From assembly GCF_040567655.1 (NCBI RefSeq), contig NZ_JBEXAC010000002.1, forward strand, positions 2,170,001-2,234,000: a stretch of DNA of 64,000 bases, in the 5' to 3' direction. This stretch comes from Chitinophaga sp. H8. Lineage in GTDB: Bacteria; Bacteroidota; Bacteroidia; Chitinophagales; Chitinophagaceae. The number at the start of each line of letters is the position of its first letter. Position 1 is the stretch's first letter. Below are positions 1-7,611 of this stretch, piece after piece. Made by a program: the position numbers and the translations under genes. The notes beneath the pieces were generated by a model. That model searched no databases. It saw only the letters and a list, made by a program, of their open reading frames with translations, and was not told the origin of the DNA.

Positions 1-388
1 TGTAACGCGGTAATCAGGTGTCGTTTTGATATTTATGCTATCAAATAAATTTATTCATAATTCTGAGAAAAGCAGAAATCCGCGGAAGAAATATTTTTTT
101 TATTAACCAGCGATTAACAGATCAGGGGTATTAGCTGATACTATGACTTGACCTTAGCATGTATGGACATTCAGGGGTAGGGGACACTGCAATTTTTAAT
201 TATTTGTGCGCTTAGCCGTTAAGTCTAACTTTTATACAACGTTTAATCCTAATTTTTATACAGCAGCTAATTATAATTTTAGCACAGCAGTTAAATCTAA
301 CTTCAGCACTTGATTTGATAGCAATATTTTAGACATAAATATTTAATTATCATTTTATAATGAATTTTTACAAGTAATATATAATATT
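1..388. other. AT-rich gene-free stretch
   Basis: No reading frame here has any recognisable product. Between about 215 and 315 four loosely similar units follow one another, each built around a TTTAATCCTAA / TTATACAGCAG-like core, which reads as a decayed tandem repeat of roughly 25 bases. Otherwise the stretch is plain AT-rich sequence leading into the Fic relic. Confidence 0.4.
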
Positions 389-559
389 ATGGCTACTCCG
401 GCAGAAAGATTGGCTGATTCATTTGATATATCACGTATGTTATTAGAAGGAGGGCATTCTACAATTGCCGGCCGGCTGGCAGGAGCGTTCAGGAATATTT
501 ATAGGAAATTTGGTATTGCAGGGGCTGGAGGGGAAGCCGGTTGCAGGTATTTAGTATAA
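389..559 (+). pseudogene. Fic-family protein relic (internally deleted, truncated)
   Basis: A 56-codon open frame starts MATPAERLADS and continues IAGRLAGAFRNIYRKFGIAG before stopping. From memory of the family, Bacteroidota Fic (AMP-transferase/AbiEi-like N-terminus) proteins begin with M(A/T)TPAEKLA(E/D)S, and further on carry a VGRLAGAFRNIGR-type segment well before the catalytic HPFxxGNGR motif. Here the two segments are only about 17 residues apart and nothing follows, so most of the gene including the active site is gone. I infer an internal deletion plus loss of the C-terminal part. It could also be a coincidental small gene, but two family landmarks in the right order argue for a relic. 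Confidence 0.5.
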
Positions 560-563
560 AAAC

Positions 564-593
564 GCTTGCCAGCCTTTTGAGGGGCCGGCAAGC
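564..593. terminator. Hairpin, possible terminator of the Fic relic
   Basis: GCTTGCC and GGCAAGC pair over 7 bases, with an inner GCC/GGC pairing, five bases after the stop codon of the Fic relic. There is no clear T-run, so termination is an inference. It may be a surviving terminator of the lost gene. Confidence 0.35.
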
Positions 594-619
594 ACGGCGG
601 TATTGCTTTTTCATAGCGT

Positions 620-1050
620 TGACCACTACGGCATGAAAGCAGAAGTATCCGCAGTGACCGCATTTTGTCCAAAGCATCCGCGTTGACATGGTTAACTGGT
701 TAATTCAAAACCGGTTAGTGTTGTCCTTAATGGCTAACACGGGATATTTTAACACAACTAAATGATCAACACTGCAATTATACATCAGTAACGGGGATTA
801 ATTGGTTAAGCAGAGGTTAATGTAGAAAAGAAAATAATCAAACTGAAAAGGCCGGTGCCATGGCTGAAAACGGGAGAATTAAAAGCTACCCTATAAGCAA
901 CTTGTTGGCCGGCGAGGCCAACAAGCACTTATAACAATGAAGGATGCAATGCATCTTCACAGCATATATAAAGAAAGGGAAAGCGGGTTGAGGGGGAGTA
1001 GTAAACAGATTGCCTCAAAGGTAGGGGAAACACTATTAAAAGAATAAAAA
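620..1050. other. Gene-free stretch with weak direct repeats
   Basis: No credible gene. Around 640-690 the phrases AGTATCCGCAGTGACCGC and AGCATCCGCGTTGACAT repeat each other loosely. GTTAACTGG and CCGGTTAG face each other near 692-718. These look like decayed repeats, not coding sequence. Confidence 0.3.
901..925. terminator. Perfect 10-bp hairpin
   Basis: CTTGTTGGCC and GGCCAACAAG pair perfectly around the loop GGCGA, and TAAG/CTTA flanks extend the symmetry. No gene lies next to it on either strand and no T-run follows. It is either an orphan terminator of a lost gene or part of a small structured RNA. Confidence 0.45.
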
Positions 1051-1052
1051 AA

Positions 1053-1080
1053 ATCCCCTATGGTAAAAACCGCAGGGGGG
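1053..1080. repeat. Short palindromic repeat, copy 1
   Basis: TCCCCTATGGT and ACCGCAGGGGG form an imperfect hairpin around a short A-rich loop. It shares its plan (CCC-rich arm, GTA/GTG core, four- to five-base loop, GGG-rich arm, adjacent A/T run) with the copies at 1138 and 1483. The three are members of one small repeat family. Confidence 0.45.
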
Positions 1081-1137
1081 AACTTAACTTCACAACGATA
1101 GTAAATGAAAGCATTCGTTAATAATGTTTTTAAATGA

Positions 1138-1163
1138 TCTCCCGTAGTAGACACTGCAGGAGA
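1138..1163. repeat. Short palindromic repeat, copy 2
   Basis: TCTCCCGTAGT and ACTGCAGGAGA face each other around the loop AGAC, with two imperfect positions. The arms align with copies 1 and 3. Confidence 0.45.
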
Positions 1164-1482
1164 GCTATTAGCTAGATGATGATTAATTAGAACTTTTACA
1201 AACGAGGTACTCTTCTGGAAGAGCATGGCTGGTTTGCGAATATGTTGTTTAGATCGTGGTTGTTGTAATCATGCGCAGGGTGACTAATGCCGCTTTTTCC
1301 TGCTCCTGTTTTGACAATTTTTACATCGTACCACATGCCCCATTGCTGCACTTGCCTTGCAATGTTACAATTGTATTTATTCCCGCTTGTTAATATGGAG
1401 TTAACACGCTGCGAATTATTTTGATCCGCCCGTACTTATTGCCTTTGCCGTGAAAAAAAACAGATAGCAGCGCAAAAAAAAT

Positions 1483-1506
1483 CCCTCGTAGTGAATACTA
1501 CGAGGG
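1483..1506. repeat. Short palindromic repeat, copy 3 (perfect)
   Basis: CCCTCGTAGT and ACTACGAGGG pair perfectly over 10 bases around the loop GAAT, preceded by a run of A. This is the best preserved of the three related copies and defines the family. Confidence 0.55.
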
Positions 1507-1624
1507 GAGGAAAAGTCCTGTTAACGAAGTCCATCACTTTAGCCGTATAGGATACGGTGTAAAGGACAGCGATAAGGGTTAACGTGGACATCAAAAATCA
1601 AAACCAACCTTTTTGGGAGTAAAT

Positions 1625-1647
1625 GTTAACCAGGGGTGCCGGTTAAC
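1625..1647. repeat. GTTAACC inverted repeat
   Basis: GTTAACC and GGTTAAC are separated by nine bases. Similar GTTAAC words recur near 692 and 2275, so this may be a binding site or one more repeat fragment. No gene lies nearby to give it a role. Confidence 0.25.
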
Positions 1648-1856
1648 TATAAAAAATCTTAATCTGCTATGTTGTAACTACTTTTTGAAACTTGTAATTA
1701 CACAACGTTAAGATGATTATTTGTCAATATTGTTAATACCATGTTAATGGCGGATAAAAAAATATTAGATGCTGTCAAAATACTATAAGAGGGTGGTAAT
1801 ACTGCCAACATCGTCAGGTTATTCCCGGGTATTTAACTCCCTTCACCCAGGGATAT

Positions 1857-1900
1857 AGTACCTATATAGTATCCCTTATAAGGGGTACTATATAGGTACT
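1857..1900. repeat. 44-base near-perfect inverted repeat
   Basis: Left arm AGTACCTATATAGTATCCC is mirrored by GGGGTACTATATAGGTACT around the loop TTATAA: 19 pairs, with one position that would be a G-U pair in RNA. It would form a strong cruciform or RNA hairpin. Its right end merges with the 11-base tandem repeat that follows. No gene within 490 bases uses it obviously. Confidence 0.65.
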
Positions 1901-1938
1901 TTAAGGGTACTTTAAGGATACCTTAAGGGTACTTTAAC
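1895..1938. repeat. Tandem 11-base repeat, four units
   Basis: Units GGTACTTTAAG, GGTACTTTAAG, GATACCTTAAG and GGTACTTTAAC follow without gaps. The first overlaps the right arm of the inverted repeat before it, so the two structures probably grew together by replication slippage. Confidence 0.65.
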
Positions 1939-2073
1939 GTAGGCTTTGCTATAAGGATGCCAGGTGTTAAAAGGTACTGGAATGGGGGGAATGGTAATAA
2001 GGATACCCCGGGGATAAGCAGGCGGAGAGGTACTTATAAGGCGCTTTAACGCAGGCTTGGCTATAAGGATACC
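1932..2073. repeat. 30-base direct repeat pair
   Basis: The 30 bases at 1932-1961 recur at 2044-2073 with three differences; both begin CTTTAACG and contain GCTATAAGGAT. The 82 bases between them carry further GGTACT and ATAAGGATACC words. It looks like an old duplication of one repeat module. Confidence 0.55.
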
Positions 2074-2096
2074 TGAGCACAGGCAGGCATGAAAAA

Positions 2097-2118
2097 GGGC
2101 CGACCAGAAGGTCAGCCC
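2097..2118. terminator. GGGCYGACC hairpin
   Basis: GGGCCGACC and GGTCAGCCC pair with one mismatch around AGAA. The same stem, in perfect form, is found at 22467, so it is a recurrent element of this genome. Here it has no upstream gene. Confidence 0.45.
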
Positions 2119-2393
2119 AACGAACATTCACATGTCACCCGGCCTGTATTGTCAACCCCTTTCTTCTGTGGAAATGCAGGTTAAACGGCCGTTGGGTGAT
2201 GAATAAAATATTTTTATATTTAAAAAGCCGTACAAGAGTGATCCTAAGGTAGGAATTCCGGTTTGAAAGTTTAGTTAACCGGTTGTTAACGTAAAGGTTA
2301 TTCTCCATGTCCATATCATTTTCCCTTTCTCTGATAGCATTTTTAGCTGACCTTGTATAAGCCGTTGGATATAGCTACTTTTTAGCGGTAATC

Positions 2394-4193
2394 ATGTTAT
2401 TTATGCTGGTAAAAAGACTTTTCCTGCTGGGGCTGGCCCTGGTAAGTGCCCGCGCCATAGCGCAGGACATGCCTGATATGTGGACAAAAGGTGCTGCCAC
2501 GCAAAAAGAACATCCCAATCTGCAATGGTTCAAAGACGCCAAATTTGGCTTGTTTATACATTGGGGACTGTATTCCAAACTGGGGGGCAACTGGAAAGAC
2601 AGCAGCTACTACGGCAGCGGGGAATGGCTGCAATACCGGGCACAGATCCCGGCAGCGGAGTATGAGCAGGTGGCTGACAGCTTTAACCCGGTCGATTTTG
2701 ATGCCGCCCAATGGGCGCAAACTGCCAAAGATGCGGGTATCGGCTATATGGTTATCACCGCCAAACACCATGAAGGTTTCAGCATGTACGATTCCAAAGT
2801 ATCAGACTTTGATATCATGGATGCCTCTCCCTATAAAAAAGATCCCATGAAGGCGCTATCAGCTGCCTGTAAAGCACAGGGCATTCCCTTCGGATTTTAT
2901 TACTCCCAATTCCTCGACTGGCACGAGCCCAACGGCGGAGGTAATAACTGGGACTTTGACGAAAAGAAAAAAGACTACCTCCGCTATTACCGCGAGAAAT
3001 CAGTTCCCCAGCTCAAAGAATTGCTGACCAACTATGGCCCCCTGGGCATCGTGTGGTTTGACATGCCGGGAGGACTTACCAAAGAGCAGACCCGGCAGAT
3101 GATCGACAGCCTCCGCACCCTGCAGCCAGGCTGCCTGTTCAGCAGCCGCGTAGGGCACGACCTGGGCGATTACCGCGATTTTGGCGATTCGGAAGTGCCG
3201 CCGGTACCCATCCCCGGTGCCTGGGAATCGATCTATACCCATAACGACTCCTGGGGATTCATTGCGCATGATATGAACTTTAAAGCGCCGGGAGAAATTA
3301 TCCGCCTGCTGTCTAACGTGGCTTCCAAAGGCGGCAACCTGATGCTCAACGTAGGACCGGATGGTACCGGCAAGTGGCCCGCATATTCCGTACAATACCT
3401 GCTGGCTACCGGCAAATGGCTGAAACAATACGGAGAAAGTATCTATGGTACCACCCACGGCCTCATCCCTGCCCAACCCTGGGGGGTAACTACGGCCAAA
3501 AAACAACGGCTGTACCTGCATGTATGGACGCCTCCTGCTAATGGTATGCTGCGCGTACCCTATATGAAAGCAAAAGTGACAAGCGTGACATTACTGGGTA
3601 GTACCACCCCCGTAAAATGGAAACAACTGCCGGAAGAACTCCAGGTACAATTGCCGGCTACGCTGCCGGATACTCGCAATACCGTATTGCTGGTAAACTA
3701 TACCGGTACACAACCTGACTATTCCGGAGAACGTACCCAAACGGTGAGCACCCAATACACACAAACAGAAATTCCAGCCATATGGGCGCAAACCAAGGGA
3801 CAGGCACAAAATAAACTGCTTACTTATTCGCATTACTTCGGCGACTGGAAGCATGATAACTGCGCTACAGCTATCCGTGAGCCTGCAGATGAACTGGTGT
3901 TTAATCTGCAGGTACAAGATCCCGGCGATTATAAAATAATCCTGGAATATGCCTGTACGGATAAGATGCCCGTTCGAGAGGCCGTCGTGCAAATGGTAGG
4001 GCAGCAACTGTCTTTCCTGACACTAAGAACAGGTGAATATGATATAAATAAACCCCTTCTGTATATACAACATGCAGCAGGGATTGTAAAAGTAACACAG
4101 CCAGGTAGTCAGACGCTTAGTATAAAACCAATGACGGCAGCCGGTACGGAACTCTTCTGGCTGCGTAAGGTTATCCTGCAACCGGTACGCTGA
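2394..4193 (+). CDS. Alpha-L-fucosidase, GH29, exported
   Basis: Hydrolyses terminal alpha-L-fucose from glycans, probably in the periplasm. Residues 1-24 form a Sec signal (hydrophobic LLGLALVSARA, cut after AIAQ). The GH29 barrel follows: WFKDAKFGLFIHWGLYS at about 45-61, KHHEGF at 124-129, FGFYYSQ near 166, and GIVWFDMPGG near 218-227 with Asp223 as the expected catalytic nucleophile of the family. GGNLMLNVGPDGTG closes the barrel, and a beta-sandwich fills the rest to residue 599, a usual GH29 length. An internal ATG nine bases downstream is an alternative start. It stands just ahead of an exported hydrolase and the SusCD1 cluster and so probably belongs to the same glycan programme. Confidence 0.93.
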   Translation: MLFMLVKRLFLLGLALVSARAIAQDMPDMWTKGAATQKEHPNLQWFKDAKFGLFIHWGLYSKLGGNWKDSSYYGSGEWLQYRAQIPAAEYEQVADSFNPVDFDAAQWAQTAKDAGIGYMVITAKHHEGFSMYDSKVSDFDIMDASPYKKDPMKALSAACKAQGIPFGFYYSQFLDWHEPNGGGNNWDFDEKKKDYLRYYREKSVPQLKELLTNYGPLGIVWFDMPGGLTKEQTRQMIDSLRTLQPGCLFSSRVGHDLGDYRDFGDSEVPPVPIPGAWESIYTHNDSWGFIAHDMNFKAPGEIIRLLSNVASKGGNLMLNVGPDGTGKWPAYSVQYLLATGKWLKQYGESIYGTTHGLIPAQPWGVTTAKKQRLYLHVWTPPANGMLRVPYMKAKVTSVTLLGSTTPVKWKQLPEELQVQLPATLPDTRNTVLLVNYTGTQPDYSGERTQTVSTQYTQTEIPAIWAQTKGQAQNKLLTYSHYFGDWKHDNCATAIREPADELVFNLQVQDPGDYKIILEYACTDKMPVREAVVQMVGQQLSFLTLRTGEYDINKPLLYIQHAAGIVKVTQPGSQTLSIKPMTAAGTELFWLRKVILQPVR

Positions 4194-4332
4194 TATCAAC
4201 GCAGCGGCTATACGTGAAAAGAAAGCTGCTGCCGGTAAATGCAAAACCACAGTAGCAGGAAATACCGGACAGGTGGTGGCATAAAGCAGAAATAAAAATG
4301 TATTTTGTAAAAAATTCAGTCACCACGTCCAC

Positions 4333-5181
4333 ATGAAAAAACTACTTATGACTGTTATTATCTGTATCTGCAGTATACAGATAATAACGGCCCAGCAAGA
4401 CACACCTGTTGCCACTTCTACCTATCCCGGTGAACCCTTTGATTTTTTCGGGTATGATGCCCGGTCTTTTACCTTTGCAGGCAGGCCCGCCAAACTGGCT
4501 TTTCCCAGGGAAGCTGCACCCGGAAATCCCTGGATATGGCGTGCATTGTTCTGGGGGCACGAGCCCCAGACAGATACCGCACTACTACGTATAGGATACC
4601 ACGTTGCCTATATAGAAGTGGCTGATCTGCATGGCAGCCCTGCTGCGGTAGAGGTATGGGAACAATTTTATAAATACCTGACCACCACTTTTTCCCTTTC
4701 TCCCAAAACAGTATTGGAATGTTTCAGCCGGGCAGGTTTAATTGGTTATAACTGGGCCGCCAGGCATCCGGAGCAGGTAGCCTGTATTTACGCTGATGCC
4801 CCTGTGCTGGATATCAAAAGCTGGCCCGGCAGGAAAGGACCGGTATCAGCTAAAAATGATAAAGGCGAACAAAAAAAATTGTGGGAACAATGTTTGCAGG
4901 CTTATGGTCTTAGCGAACAGGAAGCTATGACTTTTAAGGGCAATCCCGTGGATAATCTGAAACCATTGGCGGCACACCGGATCCCTTTACTGCATATTTG
5001 CGGAATGGCCGATGAGGTAGTGCCCTATGAGGAAAATACCGGCGTGCTGGTAAAAAGATACCACGCATTGGGAGGTACGGTCCGTGAAATCAAAAAGCCA
5101 GGTGTAGGGCATCATCCACATAGCCTTACTGATCCTGCACCCATTGTTCAGTTTATACTCGAAAATAACCGGGAGCGATAG
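4333..5181 (+). CDS. Exported alpha/beta hydrolase
   Basis: 282 residues with a clear N-terminal signal (MKKLLMTVIICICSIQIITA). The fold is inferred from the spacing of the triad: nucleophile Ser132 in ECFSRAGLIGYNWA, Asp227 in CGMADEVVPYEE, His260/261 in GVGHHPH. The usual elbow of this Bacteroidota/Planctomycetes subfamily is FSRGGL; here the second Gly is Ala. The substrate cannot be told. A carbohydrate ester is plausible because the gene follows a fucosidase by about 140 bases on the same strand, but a peptidase-like role is not excluded. Confidence 0.7.
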   Translation: MKKLLMTVIICICSIQIITAQQDTPVATSTYPGEPFDFFGYDARSFTFAGRPAKLAFPREAAPGNPWIWRALFWGHEPQTDTALLRIGYHVAYIEVADLHGSPAAVEVWEQFYKYLTTTFSLSPKTVLECFSRAGLIGYNWAARHPEQVACIYADAPVLDIKSWPGRKGPVSAKNDKGEQKKLWEQCLQAYGLSEQEAMTFKGNPVDNLKPLAAHRIPLLHICGMADEVVPYEENTGVLVKRYHALGGTVREIKKPGVGHHPHSLTDPAPIVQFILENNRER

Positions 5182-5442
5182 ATTAACTATCTGATAATGA
5201 GCATTTAAGTTAACCCTGGAATTGCTTTTAGTGATGAAAAACCAGTAAATTGTATATTTATATTTTATTTAATATAAAACAATTTGTTTATTAGTATTTA
5301 TTGAAAAACCATATACATATCCGATTGTCTACTGAAGGTATTTGTTTCAAATTTGTTTGAGATATGGAGACTGTGTCAACTTTCCAATTTAAATATATTT
5401 CACCTTACTAGCTTCCAAACTTGCAGTACCAGCGGAGGTTTC

Positions 5443-6081
5443 ATGGAATATAAAAAACCCAAAAGCAATAATATGAAAAGAGTGCGGCCTAAAGGGGTAG
5501 ATTATTTGGGAGATGCTAACGTTTTGGATGCAGCAGGATTGCACGGTGAAACGAAAGAAATGTTACAACAATTAGCTAAAGACATCTGTAACCTGGTGTT
5601 TATGGATATCGACATTCCTGGGATGTCTGCTTTGGAAGCTGCCAGCATTGTAAAGGCAGCTTATCCTGAAATTAATGTGATCCTGCTGACAGTAAATGAA
5701 GAAAGGCAATCGGTTGAGAGTGTGGAGCCCCGTCCGCTGGAAGTTTCCGCTGGCCATGAGCCCCCTGTTTCTTTATCTGCATTTATTTCCCGTGTATATG
5801 AAGCGGCCATACACTCCAATATGGTTGCGGTAAATAAAGTATTGGCATTTTTTAATAATCGCCTGGAAGAACGTCCCGGCAACGGATACGGCCTTACCGC
5901 CCGCGAGCTGGAAATACTGCGCTGCCTGGTGGGAGGCGATACCTACAAAAATATTGCAGCGCATTGCCACATCAGTGTAGGCACCGTGCGATCGCATATC
6001 ATGAATATCTACCGCAAACTGGATGTTAATTCCAGGTCTAATGCGATTGTAAAAGCCATGAAAGAAAGCCTGGTTACTTAA
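5443..6081 (+). CDS. LuxR-type regulator with degenerate receiver
   Basis: 212 residues. The start is chosen for the GGAGG five bases upstream; an open frame extends 30 codons further but looks non-coding. The C-terminal 65 residues are a standard LuxR/GerE helix-turn-helix (LTARELEILRCLVGG, then HISVGTVRSHIMNIYRKLDV). The N-terminal part keeps the phospho-acceptor strand of a NarL-type receiver (LVFMDIDIPGM, Asp near 55) and the LLTV strand. It lacks the first strand with its acidic pair, and the loop that should carry the invariant Lys is replaced by VEPRPLEVSAGHEPP. Normal phosphorylation therefore looks impossible. Probably a local regulator of the surrounding glycan genes. No kinase lies beside it. 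Confidence 0.8.
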   Translation: MEYKKPKSNNMKRVRPKGVDYLGDANVLDAAGLHGETKEMLQQLAKDICNLVFMDIDIPGMSALEAASIVKAAYPEINVILLTVNEERQSVESVEPRPLEVSAGHEPPVSLSAFISRVYEAAIHSNMVAVNKVLAFFNNRLEERPGNGYGLTARELEILRCLVGGDTYKNIAAHCHISVGTVRSHIMNIYRKLDVNSRSNAIVKAMKESLVT

Positions 6082-6110
6082 TAAGCATCTGATGTTGCAT
6101 AACGAACCAT

Positions 6111-7262
6111 TCAGAAGGAGGGATCATTGCGTACATGGCTGCCACCCAGCTTGTTAAAATAGGAGTTGTCCGCACCTACATTGGATTTTACAATATGATA
6201 GTTTAATGCTCCATGGAGCAGATTTTCCGGATCTACTATAAAATTGCTGTAATTAAATGCGATGGGCTGCTGACCGGTATTGATTTCGATGCCAACCTGT
6301 TCTATTTTAAAGAAGGCCGATCCTGGCACCTGACGGGCAAATTCAACATCCAGCGTTTTTATAATGTTCTTGCAGTTTTGCGCATGTATACGCCCCAGCC
6401 AGGCGGAGTGGTCCATTTTTGCAAACACAAAAGCATTGTCGCAGTTCCAGACAGAAAGATTATTGCCATTGGCATGTTCCGAAAAAATAAATCCATAACG
6501 GAAAGCACTTTTTACGTAAGTATTTCTCAGCTCCTGTTCCGGATTACACCATATTCTGGGGGCAACTAAGCCGGCGGAATAATGTCCATCATCCGTTGGG
6601 GCAGTAAGGTCTACATTTTTTGTGGAGGAGTAAATCAAAATATTATCGGTGTAGAGTGTGGCAGCATGTGCCATATTTACCCCCGATAAATAAGGGTATT
6701 TCCCTTTGGCTGCTTTGACCTGAAAAGCAAGGTCCTGCAATCTGATCACCGCCTGGTTAAGTTTATAAATCCCGCCACCGGATCCTGCTGCCAGTATAAA
6801 TGTGGGGGTTGCCTGGGGATCAGTGAGTTTTGCTCCCATCACATCCGAAAAAAGTACGGTGCCATTATCCCATACGGCTCCTTCGTCTTTGCCGGTATGA
6901 TTGGCATAGGCGCAGGGAGTAACAACGCAATTCTCACCGGCTAACCGGATCATTACATAAGATCTTCCCGGAGTAGCATTGGGCTTGATGATCAGATGCG
7001 CTTTTACTTCATATTTTTCCTGTATGGTAGCAAGCCGGTAATGCCCGTTGGGGAAATACAATGTGCCTCCGCCATGATCAATAATATAGTCCAGTGCCTG
7101 TTGTATTGCCTGCGTATCGTCCGTTTTCCCATCACCCAGTGCGCCGAAATCTTTAACATTATAAGCCAGTAAATCCTTTTTAATAGCCTGGGAGGTTGCT
7201 TCAGTACAGGCAAATGCGAAAATGCATATCGCCAGAAAAATAATGAACTTGTTCATATTCAT
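6111..7262 (-). CDS. Pectin-lyase-fold lipoprotein (GH28-related)
   Basis: 383 residues with a lipoprotein signal ending at Cys19 (IFAFAC). YNVKDFGALGDGKTDD followed by TQAIQQAL and FPNGHY is the start of the Pectate_lyase_3 / GH28-like right-handed beta-helix, in which repeated beta turns follow. No GH28 catalytic NxD...DD set could be picked out confidently, so it may be a lyase, a phage-tailspike-like hydrolase or only a binding helix. It runs against the LuxR gene (about 30 bases between stops) and is divergent from SusC1, sharing its upstream region with the palindrome at 7377. Confidence 0.75.
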   Translation of the reverse strand: MNMNKFIIFLAICIFAFACTEATSQAIKKDLLAYNVKDFGALGDGKTDDTQAIQQALDYIIDHGGGTLYFPNGHYRLATIQEKYEVKAHLIIKPNATPGRSYVMIRLAGENCVVTPCAYANHTGKDEGAVWDNGTVLFSDVMGAKLTDPQATPTFILAAGSGGGIYKLNQAVIRLQDLAFQVKAAKGKYPYLSGVNMAHAATLYTDNILIYSSTKNVDLTAPTDDGHYSAGLVAPRIWCNPEQELRNTYVKSAFRYGFIFSEHANGNNLSVWNCDNAFVFAKMDHSAWLGRIHAQNCKNIIKTLDVEFARQVPGSAFFKIEQVGIEINTGQQPIAFNYSNFIVDPENLLHGALNYHIVKSNVGADNSYFNKLGGSHVRNDPSF

Positions 7263-7376
7263 GTGTGAATATTGGTGAATGCTGCTGATTGATACATAAG
7301 TATACTAAAAAATATCAGCTGCCTTTCATTTTCTGTTTAACTTTTATCCAACTCAGTTGTTATACTATCTGGAGCC

Positions 7377-7392
7377 ATGTGGATATCCACAT
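7377..7392. promoter_or_regulatory. Perfect 16-base palindrome, putative operator
   Basis: ATGTGGATATCCACAT is fully self-complementary. It lies in the 349-base region between the divergent pectin-lyase-fold gene and SusC1, 115 bases from the former start and 220 from the latter. A dimeric regulator, perhaps the nearby LuxR protein, is the natural reading. This is inference from position and symmetry only. Confidence 0.45.
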
Positions 7393-7434
7393 TTTAAACC
7401 GTGCCCGGAAAAATAACTGCATATTTCGATTTCG

Positions 7435-7531
7435 CTGTCCGCTTTTTCCCTATTTCTTTCTGTCCGTTTTCTCCCTATTGCTACTGTCCTCTTTCTCCCC
7501 ATTACTACTGTCCTCTTTCTCCCCATTACCG
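7435..7531. repeat. Tandem repeat, four units of 24-25 bases
   Basis: Each unit begins CTGTCC and continues with CTTTCTCCCCATTA or a variant; the starts are at 7435, 7460, 7484 and 7508, and the last two units are nearly identical. It is pyrimidine-rich on the plus strand and ends about 80 bases before SusC1. It may be an array of binding sites in the leader, or simple slippage. The open frame it creates on the minus strand (repeating GRKRTV) is not considered a gene. Confidence 0.7.
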
Positions 7532-7611
7532 GACTTTTAAACACCTGGACTGGATCTGGCCTTAACAGATGCTTGTTACTCATCGGTTTATCCGCCCAAA
7601 ACACAGTAGTT

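Noticed and set aside
489..689. 66-codon minus-strand frame with several Cys and His
   Set aside because: It overlaps the Fic relic and a hairpin and consists of weak repeats. It resembles no zinc-binding family.
957..1226. 89-codon open frame on the minus strand with two similar segments (SSPAVSTTGD, FPPAVFTIGD)
   Set aside because: The similarity comes from two copies of a short palindromic repeat; there is no conserved product or start signal.
1912..2127. 71-codon minus-strand frame
   Set aside because: It runs through tandem and direct repeats, and the apparent protein repeats are by-products of these.
7435..7531. Possible CRISPR array
   Set aside because: Units are directly adjacent without unique spacers, and no cas genes are present.
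7365..7604. Minus-strand frame with repeated GRKRTV
   Set aside because: A translation of the 24-base tandem repeat; it overlaps the SusC1 control region and has no independent support.
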